Origin: Flagellimonas lutimaris
GTDB lineage: Bacteria; Bacteroidota; Bacteroidia; Flavobacteriales; Flavobacteriaceae
Direction of reading: 5' to 3'
Assembly (NCBI RefSeq): GCF_003581615.1
Contig: NZ_QXFH01000074.1
Location: forward strand, 63,256 to 127,255
DNA: 64,000 bases
Part shown: positions 35,970-45,175 of the stretch, piece after piece
Numbering within the stretch: position 1 is the first letter of the stretch
Layout of the letters: the number at the start of each line of letters is the position of its first letter
The notes under the pieces: generated by a model
The model's database searches: none
Seen by the model: the letters and a program-made list of their open reading frames with translations, nothing else
Told to the model about the DNA's origin: nothing
Position numbers and translations under genes: made by a program

Positions 35970-38084
35970 TCAATCATGTTTCTTCATCAAACTAATGGCA
36001 AATCCACCTCCTTCGGCCAATGGAATGGTCAATGAAGAGCCCGGGCTGATGTCGATTTCCTCAATGTTGATTGCGGTAGGATTGTTTTTGTAATGTGAAT
36101 CCTCTGCATCTTTATAAACAATGGCTTCATAATCGACTCCATCATCCAGAAAATCAAAATCAATAGTAATTTCCCTGGCATTTTCATCAGTGATTCCACC
36201 AACGAACCAATTGCCTGTTTCTCGTTCTTTACGGGCTATGGTCACGTAGTCGCCTACTTCTCCGTTCAGTACATTGGTCTCTTCCCAGTCCACACCGACA
36301 TCCCTAATAAATTGTAAGGCTGGTTGGCCTTCATAATTTTCGGGTAGATCGCAAGCCATTTGAACAGGACTGTAAATAACGACATATAGTGCCAGTTGCT
36401 GCGCTAGTGTAGTGTTTACACTGTTGTTTTCCTTGCCGGGAATATCAATGTCAAAAACTCCGGGGGTAAAGTCTATAGGGCCTGCCAACATCCTCGTAAA
36501 GGCCACAATAGGTAAGTGTTCTGGAGGGTTTCCACCATCGGCCGACCAGGCATTGAATTCCTGTCCACGGAGCCCTTCGCGTGCAATAGCATTGGGGTAT
36601 GTCCTGCGAATTCCTGTCGCTTTTATGGGTTCATGTGCATTGATGGCAACATTGTATTTGGCAGCAGTTTCCAATACTTTTCTGTAATGATTTACCATCC
36701 ACTGACCGTGATGGTATTCTCCTTTTGGGATGATTTTACCAACATAGCCCGTTTTAACGGAATGAATTCCCAATTGGTTCATCAATTGATAGGCCGTATC
36801 CAATTGTTGCTCGTAGGTGCGAGGTGCTGCCGAGGTTTCGTGGTGCATAATAATTTCCACACCTTTTTCCTTGGCATACCTATTCAATTCTTCTAGATTA
36901 TAATCGGGGTAGGGGGTCACAAAATCGAAGACTCCTTCGCGGTCCTCAAAACCTATCCAATGTTCCCAACCCGTGTTCCAGCCTTCGACCAAAACACCTT
37001 TGATGTTGTTTTTAGCGGCAAAATCAATATAGCGCTTGGTATTTTCTGTGGTCGCCCCATGCTTGCCGGTAGGTTTTAAATCATTGGTGAAGGTATTCAT
37101 GTCTTGTGAGCCTGCGTAATCCCAAGTAGACTTGCCCACGTGCATTTCCCACCAAATGCCTACATATTTTTTTGGTTCGAACCAGCTAATATCCCCTAGT
37201 TTGTTGGGCTCATTGAGGTTTACAATCAAGTTTGATTCAATAAGGTCGCTGGCGTTGTCGGCAATTTGAATGCTACGCCATGGTGTTTTAAATGGCAGTT
37301 CCTTTTTTACTTTGTACCCAGTTCTATCGGAACCTACCAATTCACTAGTCAATAACAGGGATTCATTGTCAACTTTTAAGGTCATTCCAGCATAATCGGT
37401 AAGATTGGCCTCATGAAAACTCAGATGCAGCCCATCTGCACCACGCATTGTCACTGGAGTATTTACGGCATTTTCGGGAATATAGGTCGCAGCAAGGTCA
37501 GCATTGTCTCTTTTGGATATGGCATCGATTTCTGAAACTTTGGTGGTGTTGTAAAGATGTTCATAGATATCCCAGTCGCCGGGAATCCAAAATGTGGTAT
37601 AATCTTCGGTCAACTGAAACTCGGTGTTTTCATCCATGATAGTGATACTGTCAATCCCTTGTTGGGGCAGAAACTCGTAGCGGAAGCCAACACCATCATC
37701 ATACGCCCTAAAATAAATATTGAACTTGCGGTTGGGAGCTTCTGTTTCTTCTAGCTCAACTTTGAGCTCATTGTAATGATTCATAACTTCCCTTTGCTCG
37801 CCCCAAGGCATCTCCCAAGTTTCATCAATGGTATTTGTAGTTGAATTTATGATGCTCAGATTTCCGTTTAAGGACTTTTGGTTCTTAAAATCAAAATTCA
37901 TGGAAGAGGAATCGATAACAATTTTATTGTTATTATTCACAAAATAATAGGGTGTACCATCTTCCGAAACGTAAAAATCTATAGAATTGGTCCCGTTGGG
38001 AGATGTTACCAATAATTGTGCAGGTTCTTTAGTGCAGGAAATAAGGATTCCCACCAAAAATAGTAGGGTCAGTGTTTTGTTCAT
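35970..38084 (-). CDS. Glycoside hydrolase family 97 lipoprotein (SusB-like)
   Basis: 704 residues. The signal and lipobox MNKTLTLLFLVGILISCTKE make it a periplasmic or outer-membrane lipoprotein. An N-terminal beta-sandwich (about 25-280) precedes the TIM barrel. Motifs VLVEGWNTGWEHW, IIMHHETSAAPRTYEQQ, GYVGKI and EGLRGQE match the inverting alpha-glucosidase group (SusB-like) rather than the retaining alpha-galactosidases, which carry an Asp nucleophile at the GYVGKI position. It would cleave alpha-glucosides. No SusC/SusD, other GH or regulator is adjacent. Confidence 0.9.
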   Translation of the reverse strand: MNKTLTLLFLVGILISCTKEPAQLLVTSPNGTNSIDFYVSEDGTPYYFVNNNNKIVIDSSSMNFDFKNQKSLNGNLSIINSTTNTIDETWEMPWGEQREVMNHYNELKVELEETEAPNRKFNIYFRAYDDGVGFRYEFLPQQGIDSITIMDENTEFQLTEDYTTFWIPGDWDIYEHLYNTTKVSEIDAISKRDNADLAATYIPENAVNTPVTMRGADGLHLSFHEANLTDYAGMTLKVDNESLLLTSELVGSDRTGYKVKKELPFKTPWRSIQIADNASDLIESNLIVNLNEPNKLGDISWFEPKKYVGIWWEMHVGKSTWDYAGSQDMNTFTNDLKPTGKHGATTENTKRYIDFAAKNNIKGVLVEGWNTGWEHWIGFEDREGVFDFVTPYPDYNLEELNRYAKEKGVEIIMHHETSAAPRTYEQQLDTAYQLMNQLGIHSVKTGYVGKIIPKGEYHHGQWMVNHYRKVLETAAKYNVAINAHEPIKATGIRRTYPNAIAREGLRGQEFNAWSADGGNPPEHLPIVAFTRMLAGPIDFTPGVFDIDIPGKENNSVNTTLAQQLALYVVIYSPVQMACDLPENYEGQPALQFIRDVGVDWEETNVLNGEVGDYVTIARKERETGNWFVGGITDENAREITIDFDFLDDGVDYEAIVYKDAEDSHYKNNPTAINIEEIDISPGSSLTIPLAEGGGFAISLMKKHD

Positions 38085-38183
38085 GTTATTGATATTTAGT
38101 CAATTATATGTGAAGTAAAATAATATCCTAGATTTGAAAAACAGGACATTGAAGTTACTGAAAAATGAACAAAAAACCGAAGT

Positions 38184-39452
38184 TTACCTATGAATAGTCT
38201 GAGTCCTGTCAGGACCTACGGATACTATTTTAATGGGTACATTTAATTCCTCCTCCAAAAACGCAATATAGTCGTTTAAGGTAGCTGGCAACTCTTCTGC
38301 TTTGGAAAGTTTTGTGAGGTCCTTGGACCATCCTTTCATTTCGGTATATAAAGGAGTTACATACTCTTCTTCAATGTTGTAGGGCAAATGTTGAATTTCT
38401 TCGCCTTTGTATTTGTATGCCGTACATACTTTAATGTTGTCAAAGCCACTTAGAACATCAGCTTTCATCATCATCAATTCGGTTACTCCGTTAATTTGAA
38501 CGGCATATTTCAAAGCAACCAGATCCAACCAGCCGCAACGTCTTGGTCTTCCTGTCGTGGCACCAAACTCGTTGCCAATTTTTGCCATTCTTGCACCATC
38601 CTCATCAAAAAGTTCGGTCGGGAATGGGCCACTGCCAACTCGCGTTGTGTAGGCCTTAAATATTCCCAAAACCCTTTCAATTTTATTGGGAGCAACACCG
38701 AGTCCGGTACATGCGCCGGCCGCTGTAGTGTTGGAGGAGGTTACAAAGGGATAGGTTCCGAAATCAATATCCAATAGGGAACCTTGCGCACCTTCGGCCA
38801 AAATCTTTTTGCCTTCGGCCTGAGCTTTAAAAATGTATTCCTCGCTATCAATAAAGGTCAATTTTTTAAGGGTTTCCACGCCTTCGTAAAATTCAGCCTC
38901 CAATTCATCGAGGTTATACTGAATATCCACATCGTAAAAATCGATCATGGCCTCGTGCTTATCGGCGAGGGCGCGGTATTTTGTTTTCCAGTCCTCGAAC
39001 TCCAAATCCCCGACACGCATACCATTACGGCCAGTCTTGTCCATATAAGTTGGTCCGATACCTTTTAGGGTAGAACCAATTTTTGCTTTTCCTTTGGAAG
39101 CCTCGGAAGCGGCATCCAATAAGCGGTGGGTTGGCAGGATCAAATGGGCTTTTCGAGATATAAAAAGCTTGGACTCAATATCAATATTGAATTGCTCCAA
39201 GTTATCCAGTTCTTTTTTGAAGATTACAGGGTCTATTACCACTCCATTCCCAACAACGTTGATGGCGTTTTTGTGAAAAATTCCTGAGGGAATAGTGTGT
39301 AATACATGTTTAATGCCATCAAATTCTAAAGTGTGTCCTGCGTTTGGACCTCCTTGAAATCGGGCGATAATATCGTATTCCTTGGTAAGTACATCAACAA
39401 TTTTTCCTTTTCCTTCGTCTCCCCATTGGAGTCCAAGCAATAAATCTACCAT
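38184..39452 (-). CDS. purA: Adenylosuccinate synthase
   Basis: 422 residues. It makes adenylosuccinate from IMP, aspartate and GTP, the first committed step to AMP. The GTP-binding loop GDEGKGK is at residues 11-17 with the catalytic Asp, and NAGHT follows. TTGRPRRCGWLD and VGPDRTQTI at the C-terminus are complete. It is 12 nt downstream of the Fur-family gene and follows the RelA/SpoT gene on the same strand. (p)ppGpp is known to inhibit this enzyme, so the grouping makes regulatory sense. Confidence 0.97.
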   Translation of the reverse strand: MVDLLLGLQWGDEGKGKIVDVLTKEYDIIARFQGGPNAGHTLEFDGIKHVLHTIPSGIFHKNAINVVGNGVVIDPVIFKKELDNLEQFNIDIESKLFISRKAHLILPTHRLLDAASEASKGKAKIGSTLKGIGPTYMDKTGRNGMRVGDLEFEDWKTKYRALADKHEAMIDFYDVDIQYNLDELEAEFYEGVETLKKLTFIDSEEYIFKAQAEGKKILAEGAQGSLLDIDFGTYPFVTSSNTTAAGACTGLGVAPNKIERVLGIFKAYTTRVGSGPFPTELFDEDGARMAKIGNEFGATTGRPRRCGWLDLVALKYAVQINGVTELMMMKADVLSGFDNIKVCTAYKYKGEEIQHLPYNIEEEYVTPLYTEMKGWSKDLTKLSKAEELPATLNDYIAFLEEELNVPIKIVSVGPDRTQTIHR

Positions 39453-39464
39453 GTAATGTGTGGG

Positions 39465-39923
39465 TTATTCGGTTAGGTTTTCTTCTTCTTTGTTTCGAGT
39501 TCCGTAGAAATATAGTGAGTGGTTGCTGATCTTAATATCAAAAACCTCTTCAATTGTCTTTTTTATGGATTGGATGCGCGGGTCACAAAATTCTACAACT
39601 TCGCCGGTATCCGTTAAAATAACATGATCATGCTGGCGGTCAAAATATGATTTCTCATACTGTGCCTGATTTTTGCCGAATTGATGCTTGCGAACCAATT
39701 TGCTCTCCAACAAAAGTTCAATGGTATTGTAGAGTGTAGCTCTGCTTACCCTATAGTTTTTTGTTTTCATTTTAATGTAGAGGGATTCCACATCAAAATG
39801 ATCGTCACTATTATAAATTTCCTGTAAAATGGCGTAGCGTTCAGGGGTTTTACGATGCCCTTTTTCCTCAAGGAACGAGGTGAACACGTTTTTTACAATT
39901 TCCTGATTTTTATTGTTTCCCAT
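39465..39923 (-). CDS. fur: Fur-family transcriptional regulator
   Basis: 152 residues from ATG 39923 ([14 protein letters not shown]); an ATG at 39935 would add four residues. It has the Fur winged helix ([31 protein letters not shown]) and the regulatory metal site [20 protein letters not shown]. The structural CxxC zinc site of classical Fur is replaced by TDTG, and only one Cys remains. It may sense iron, zinc or peroxide; the family member is not settled. It lies between the RelA/SpoT gene and purA. Confidence 0.85.
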   Translation of the reverse strand: MGNNKNQEIVKNVFTSFLEEKGHRKTPERYAILQEIYNSDDHFDVESLYIKMKTKNYRVSRATLYNTIELLLESKLVRKHQFGKNQAQYEKSYFDRQHDHVILTDTGEVVEFCDPRIQSIKKTIEEVFDIKISNHSLYFYGTRNKEEENLTE

Positions 39924-39963
39924 GTCTTTCTGCATAGCTAATGCACAAAGGTACAGTTAAAAA

Positions 39964-42168
39964 TTAAATTCTTGTCACTTTATCTATCCCTTCGACCTGC
40001 TTTAAACTGTTCATTAATTTTTTAAGGATATTGTTGTTTTTTACAACCAAAGTGATTTTCCCCTTGAAGGTACCTCCATCTGCACTAAAGTTTAGATTCC
40101 GCATATTAACGTGCATATTTTCGGAGATAATTTTGGTGATGTCCTTTACCAATCCCATGTTATCGATTCCAGTGATTTGAATATCCACAGAAAACTCCTC
40201 CTGTGACGAATCTATCCATTTAGCACTGATGATTCTGTAGGCGTAGTTTGATTGTAGTGAAATAGCATTGGGGCAGTTCTTTTTGTGTACTTTGATGCCA
40301 TCGTTTACGCTAACAAAACCAAAAACTTCATCACCAGGTATGGGATTGCAGCATTGAGATAATTTATAATTGAGTCTTTCTTCTTCCTTGCCAAAAACAA
40401 GTAGATCGTATTTGGTGGTAATTTCATTTTTGTCGACATCTTTAGGAGCAGGGGTCTTGCGGATCCGGTTCTTAAAGAAATTGATAAAGGCATTATGATA
40501 TGAAGAGGCGAAATCTTTGAGTTTATCATTGTCAATAACTCCGATACCCACTCGATAGAAAAGATCCAAACTGGTCTTCAACTTGAAGAAAGTCACCAGC
40601 TTGTTTACGGTATCCTCGTTTAGATTGATTTTTTGCGCTTTCAGTTTTCGGCGCAATACTTCCTTACCTTCTGCAGCGACCTCTTTTTTCTCTTCACCGA
40701 GCGATGATTTAATCTTGGAACGTGCCCGTGCCGTTTGCGCGTAATCCAACCAGCTTTGGGTGGGTTTGGCGCTTTCGGAAGTTATAATTTCAACCTGGTC
40801 ACCACTGCGGAGTACGGTTCCCAAGGGTACGAGTTTTCCGTTTACTTTGGCGCCACGGGTCTTCATGCCCACTTCGGTATGAATATTAAAGGCGAAATCC
40901 AAGGCGGTTGCGCCTTTGGGCATCGATTTTAAATCCCCTTTAGGGGTAAAGACAAATATTTCCTTGGAATATAGGTTTAGTTTGAATTCCTCGACAAAAT
41001 CAACGGCATTTCCATTGGCGCCTTCCAAGGCTTCTTGTAGCTTGTTAAGCCATTCTTCTATACCCTGTTCTTTTTGGGTTCCATGCTTGTATTTAAAGTG
41101 TGCGGCATAGCCTTTTTCGGCAATTTCGTGCATGCGTTCACTTCGTATCTGAACTTCAACCCATTTGCCCTTTGGTCCCATTACTGTAATGTGGAGTGCT
41201 TCATAACCTGTAGATTTAGGCGATGTAATCCAATCACGCAATCGAATAGGGTTGGGGGTGAAGTGATCGGTAACGATGGAATATATTTTCCAAGCGAGGA
41301 ATTTCTCGTTCTTACGGTCCGATTTGTATATAATCCGAATAGCAAATTTATCATAGACCTCATCGAAGGTGACATTCTGGGTCTTCATCTTTTTACGGAT
41401 GGAGAAAATGGATTTCATCCTCCCTTTGATATAGTAATTCAAACCTTCTTTATCCAAAGAAGTTCTAATGACATTGGCAAAATCCTCGATATAGGCCGAA
41501 CTCTCTTCTTCGGTATCCTCTATTTTAGCCTGAATATCATGATAGACTTCAGGTTCTGTGTATTTTAAAGAAAGGTCTTCGAGGTGGGTCTTAATATTGT
41601 ATAGCCCAATTCTATGCGCTAGAGGCGCATATATATATAAGGTTTCCGATGCTATCTTTACCTGCTTGTGCTCTGGCATGGAATCCATGGTGAGCATATT
41701 ATGGTACCGGTCCGCTATCTTAATAATGATTACCCGAACATCATCGTGTAGGGTCAGCAGCATTTTTCTAAAGTTCTCTGCTTGCTGACTAATGTCCTTA
41801 TCCTTTTTTAAGTGGGCAATTTTAGTTAGGCCATCCACAATCCGAGCGACCGTCTCCCCGAACATTCGCTCAATATCATCTAGGGTGTAGGGGGTATCCT
41901 CAACCACATCGTGAAGTAGGGCAGAGGCAATGGAAACAGCATCAAGACCTATTTCCGAAGCTACAATCTTGGCTACGGCGATTGGGTGAAAAATATAAGC
42001 TTCCCCAGATTTACGTCGCTGGTCTTTGTGGGCGTCCACGGCCACATCAAAGGCAGAACGAATCAACTTCTTGTCATCATCCGTCAGGGTTTGGTAGCTT
42101 ATGCGAAGTAATTCCTTGTACTGCTTCGCAATCTCCTTGTTCTCTTTTTCAATAGCAGCCTCTGTCAT
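39964..42168 (-). CDS. spoT: Bifunctional (p)ppGpp synthetase/hydrolase, RelA/SpoT family
   Basis: 734 residues. An N-terminal HD hydrolase (YIFHPIAVAKIVASE, ALLHDVVEDT with the catalytic His-Asp) is followed by the synthetase domain (GRMKSIFSIRKKM and KSTGYEALHITVMG), a TGS domain (EIFVFTPKGDLKSMPKGATALDFA) and a C-terminal ACT domain (about 655-730). Both active sites look complete, so this long Rsh enzyme should make and degrade the stringent-response alarmone. It is followed on the same strand by the Fur gene and purA. Confidence 0.96.
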   Translation of the reverse strand: MTEAAIEKENKEIAKQYKELLRISYQTLTDDDKKLIRSAFDVAVDAHKDQRRKSGEAYIFHPIAVAKIVASEIGLDAVSIASALLHDVVEDTPYTLDDIERMFGETVARIVDGLTKIAHLKKDKDISQQAENFRKMLLTLHDDVRVIIIKIADRYHNMLTMDSMPEHKQVKIASETLYIYAPLAHRIGLYNIKTHLEDLSLKYTEPEVYHDIQAKIEDTEEESSAYIEDFANVIRTSLDKEGLNYYIKGRMKSIFSIRKKMKTQNVTFDEVYDKFAIRIIYKSDRKNEKFLAWKIYSIVTDHFTPNPIRLRDWITSPKSTGYEALHITVMGPKGKWVEVQIRSERMHEIAEKGYAAHFKYKHGTQKEQGIEEWLNKLQEALEGANGNAVDFVEEFKLNLYSKEIFVFTPKGDLKSMPKGATALDFAFNIHTEVGMKTRGAKVNGKLVPLGTVLRSGDQVEIITSESAKPTQSWLDYAQTARARSKIKSSLGEEKKEVAAEGKEVLRRKLKAQKINLNEDTVNKLVTFFKLKTSLDLFYRVGIGVIDNDKLKDFASSYHNAFINFFKNRIRKTPAPKDVDKNEITTKYDLLVFGKEEERLNYKLSQCCNPIPGDEVFGFVSVNDGIKVHKKNCPNAISLQSNYAYRIISAKWIDSSQEEFSVDIQITGIDNMGLVKDITKIISENMHVNMRNLNFSADGGTFKGKITLVVKNNNILKKLMNSLKQVEGIDKVTRI

Positions 42169-42212
42169 AGTATATTAAATTTACTACAATCTTATAATCT
42201 AACCAACAAAAT

Positions 42213-43445
42213 CTATGCCTTTAGGTTCCGGATACGTTCCACCAGTGGTGGGTGGGAGTAGTGAACAAAAACATAAGCGGGATGCGGCGTTAAGTTGCTC
42301 AAGCTTTTTTTGGACAACTTTTTTAAGGATGATACCAATGGTGATGCGGCAAATGTGGTCTTAGCAAAATCATCGGCCTGAAACTCGAATTTTCTCGATA
42401 AATAGTTCATGATCAAACCAGTTATTTCCGAGATTGGACTGTATAACAAAGCAAATCCGACCAATGCGGCATGGAAACTTGGTGTGGACACGCCAATGGC
42501 CAATGAAATCTCAGGATGGTTGATGAATAATGAAAGTATGAACAATGTCAGGCCTGTAGTCGAGAGGGAAACAATAAGGTTGACAATAATGTGTTTGCGT
42601 TTGTAATGACCTACTTCGTGTGCCAATACAGCTACAATTTCATCTTCGCTCAAATCATTGATCAACGTATCGAACAAAGTGATTCTTTTCTCTTTTCCAA
42701 AGCCCGAAAAATAAGCATTTGCCTTTGTGGACCGCTTGGAACCATCAATTACAAATATGTTTTGAAGCTCAAACCCCACTTTTTGGGCATAATTTTCAAT
42801 GGCACTTTTTAAACTTCCCTCTTGCAGCGGTGTTTGCTTATTGAAAAGCGGAACAATCAAACGGCTGTAAAACAAATTGATGAATAAAATGACCACACCG
42901 ACCATGATCCATGCATAAATCCAAAAATTGGGACCTGTGGATTGGTAGAACAGCATAAACAGTGTCAAAATACCTCCTCCCAAAATGATGGTGAGGATAC
43001 CACCTTTCAGTTTGTCCGATAAAAAAATGGACTTCGTAGTCTTGTTGAATCCGTATTTCTCCTCAATCACAAAGGTTCGATAATAGGAGAATGGTAATCC
43101 CAAAATGGAACTTCCCAACATAATGATTCCAAAGAAAATCAAAGCCATTGGAATAGGTTTGTCGGTAATAGAGCGAGTGAGTTGGTCAACCCATTCAAAA
43201 CCTCCGAAAGACAAAAAACATATTGTCAGTACCAGAGAGAATCCATCGGAAATAACCCCAAATTTATAATTGGTTTGTTTGTATTGTTGTGATTTTTGAT
43301 ACTCGTTTTCGTCAAAAACATCAGCGAGTTCTGGCGGGAGCGTAGATTTGAAACGCTTGGCATTCAGGTACTCCAAATACTGGTGAACCAGATATTGGAC
43401 CACAAGGATTCCCAAGATAACATAAAAAAGTGAATTTTTTTCCAT
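42213..43445 (-). CDS. M48 family metallopeptidase (Ste24/CAAX-protease-like)
   Basis: 410 residues with about seven membrane helices. The zinc motif HEVGH (in VLAHEVGHYKRKH) and a distal Glu (SRKFEFQADDF) form the active site of the Ste24-type peptidases. The long form with N-terminal helices (STLPPELADVFDENEYQKS) resembles eukaryotic and bacterial Ste24 homologues rather than HtpX. In bacteria the substrate is usually unknown. It lies 3 nt after the trmH-like gene's 3' end, on the same strand and is downstream of it. Confidence 0.9.
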   Translation of the reverse strand: MEKNSLFYVILGILVVQYLVHQYLEYLNAKRFKSTLPPELADVFDENEYQKSQQYKQTNYKFGVISDGFSLVLTICFLSFGGFEWVDQLTRSITDKPIPMALIFFGIIMLGSSILGLPFSYYRTFVIEEKYGFNKTTKSIFLSDKLKGGILTIILGGGILTLFMLFYQSTGPNFWIYAWIMVGVVILFINLFYSRLIVPLFNKQTPLQEGSLKSAIENYAQKVGFELQNIFVIDGSKRSTKANAYFSGFGKEKRITLFDTLINDLSEDEIVAVLAHEVGHYKRKHIIVNLIVSLSTTGLTLFILSLFINHPEISLAIGVSTPSFHAALVGFALLYSPISEITGLIMNYLSRKFEFQADDFAKTTFAASPLVSSLKKLSKKSLSNLTPHPAYVFVHYSHPPLVERIRNLKA

Positions 43446-43448
43446 AGC

Positions 43449-44249
43449 TTAAAATCCGCGCTGGCGCTTCGCTTCAAATATAAGTATTGCAGCGGATACC
43501 GAAACATTCATGGAGTCTATTTCTCCTTGCATCGGTATAATTATGTTTTGGTCGGAATTTTGAAGCCAAGTATCGGTCAATCCAGTAGCCTCCGTACCCA
43601 TCACTAGGGCCGAAGCGGCTTTAAAATCACAATCTACATAATTTTTGGAAGCAGTCAGGGCAGCACAGTAAATTTTGATTTGGTTGGTTTGTAAAAAGTC
43701 AATGATTTCGTCCGTGGTTCCTACGCCTATCTGGTTGGTAAAAAGACAACCTACGCTGGAACGGATAATGTTTGGACTATATAGGTCAGATTTGGGATTT
43801 GCTATTAAAACAGCGTCAACGGCAGCGGCATCCGCAGTTCGCAAAAGCGCACCGATATTTCCAGGTTTTTCGGGAGCTTCGGCAACCAACACCAAAGGTG
43901 TTTTGTTCTTAAAATTGATGTTTTTTAATGCATGGTCCTTGGACTGTATTAGTCCGAGAACACCTTCTGTGGTACCACGATGTGCAATTTTGCTATAAAC
44001 GCTTTCAGAAACTTGGATGATTTCAGGACTTGAAGCCTTAGTGAACGATGCAATGGAAATAGATCCCATGATTTCTGGACAAAAAAGCAAGGTTTGCAAA
44101 GTATATCCTCCTTTTTGGGCCAATTCAATTTCCCGTTGTCCCTCTACAACAAAAAGCCCGGTCTTTCTTCTTTCACGGGATTTTTCTTTGAGGAGCAGGA
44201 TTTTTTTTGCCAAAGGATTTTGGGTACTACTGATCAATTTAGTTTCCAT
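43449..44249 (-). CDS. TrmH-family (SpoU) RNA 2'-O-methyltransferase
   Basis: 266 residues from ATG 44249; another ATG lies six bases upstream (44255). A longer frame extends upstream, but it runs across the divergent promoter region and has no family match. An N-terminal substrate-binding domain (SRERRKTGLFVVEGQREIEL) precedes the knotted SPOUT domain (EAPEKPGNIGALLRTADAA, VMGTEATGL, SMNVSVSAAILIFEA). It should 2'-O-methylate a ribose in rRNA or tRNA using SAM. Target cannot be chosen between RlmB and TrmH-like enzymes. Confidence 0.9.
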   Translation of the reverse strand: METKLISSTQNPLAKKILLLKEKSRERRKTGLFVVEGQREIELAQKGGYTLQTLLFCPEIMGSISIASFTKASSPEIIQVSESVYSKIAHRGTTEGVLGLIQSKDHALKNINFKNKTPLVLVAEAPEKPGNIGALLRTADAAAVDAVLIANPKSDLYSPNIIRSSVGCLFTNQIGVGTTDEIIDFLQTNQIKIYCAALTASKNYVDCDFKAASALVMGTEATGLTDTWLQNSDQNIIIPMQGEIDSMNVSVSAAILIFEAKRQRGF

Positions 44250-44319
44250 ACGCATGGTAAAAATAGCCATTCCTGTAATTAAAAAAAGGGCTTTTCGACC
44301 AACTGGTAAAATACATACC

Positions 44320-45123
44320 ATGAACAAATTAACCATCCTATTACTTTTTTTGGTCATTTCTGCCTGTAAACAAAATTCAAAACCTGTAAAGACTGAAGAA
44401 CCTGTCCAGGAAGAAATGTCCGAATCCAAACCTCAATATCCAGATGCCATGGTCAAGGTTTTTGACGCCCATGGAGGATTAAATCAATGGAAAAAACAAC
44501 GAACATTGTCTTACGTGCTGCCTAAACCTAAGCTACCTGAAACCCATACTATAGACTTATGGTCTAGAAAAGATAGAATTGATACGGAACAATTTTCAAT
44601 GGGTTTTGACGGCAAAGAAGCCTGGCTTTTGGATACCGACAAAACCTATAAAGGCGATGTTGGTTTTTATCATAATTTGATGTTTTACTTCTATGCCATG
44701 CCTTTTGTATTGGCTGACGATGGAATTATGTATTCTGAAGCCGAAGCCATAGCATACGGTGGGAAAAGCTATCCAGGGATACAAATAGCCTATGAGTCGG
44801 GAGTTGGTGCCTCATCTAAAGATGAGTACTATATGTATTTCGACCCAGAGACCCATCAAATGGCGTGGTTGGGCTATACCGTCACGTATCGTTCCGGGGA
44901 AAGCTCGGACAATGTTAGATGGATAAATTATAATGATTGGCAAGAAATTAATGGGGTAGTACTTCCAAAATCCATTACTTGGCACAATTATGAGGGAAGA
45001 AAGATAATGGAACCTGTAAGCACAGTCAATTTTGAAGAAGTTGGGTTAAGCGAAAATTCCAAACCAGAAGCATTTTATGCAAAACCAGAGAATGGGGAGT
45101 ATGTTCCTATTAAAATGAATTAA
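44320..45123 (+). CDS. Lipoprotein, probable DUF6503 family
   Basis: 267 residues from ATG 44320. The signal and lipobox MNKLTILLLFLVISACKQNS are followed by the conserved AHGGLNQWKKQRTLSYVLPK motif. Later motifs (YSEAEAIAYGGKSYPGI, EYYMYFDPETHQMAWLGYTV, WQEINGVVLPKSITWHNYEG) fit a LolA/LppX-like half-barrel pattern for bacterial lipoproteins such as DUF6503. Mature protein is at the outer membrane, function unknown. It is divergent from the trmH-like gene over 70 bp and ends in a shared terminator. Confidence 0.82.
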   Translation: MNKLTILLLFLVISACKQNSKPVKTEEPVQEEMSESKPQYPDAMVKVFDAHGGLNQWKKQRTLSYVLPKPKLPETHTIDLWSRKDRIDTEQFSMGFDGKEAWLLDTDKTYKGDVGFYHNLMFYFYAMPFVLADDGIMYSEAEAIAYGGKSYPGIQIAYESGVGASSKDEYYMYFDPETHQMAWLGYTVTYRSGESSDNVRWINYNDWQEINGVVLPKSITWHNYEGRKIMEPVSTVNFEEVGLSENSKPEAFYAKPENGEYVPIKMN

Positions 45124-45134
45124 TCACACAAAAC

Positions 45135-45165
45135 AAAAACGGCGCTCCAATGAGCGCCGTTTTTT
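45135..45165. terminator. Bidirectional terminator between lipoprotein and amidohydrolase genes
   Basis: A perfect 13-bp stem (AAAAACGGCGCTC, loop CAAT, GAGCGCCGTTTTT) flanked by A run on one side and T run on the other. It can end transcription from the plus-strand lipoprotein gene and from the minus-strand amidohydrolase operon. Confidence 0.85.
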
Positions 45166-45175
45166 ATTTTGGAAT

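Noticed and set aside
44017-44319. Extended N-terminus of the DUF6503-like lipoprotein
   Set aside because: It would remove the signal peptide and lipobox from the N-terminus and overlap the trmH-like gene in antisense.
44250-44429. Extended N-terminus of the TrmH-like protein
   Set aside because: It crosses the divergent region and the start of the lipoprotein gene, with no family similarity before METKLISS.
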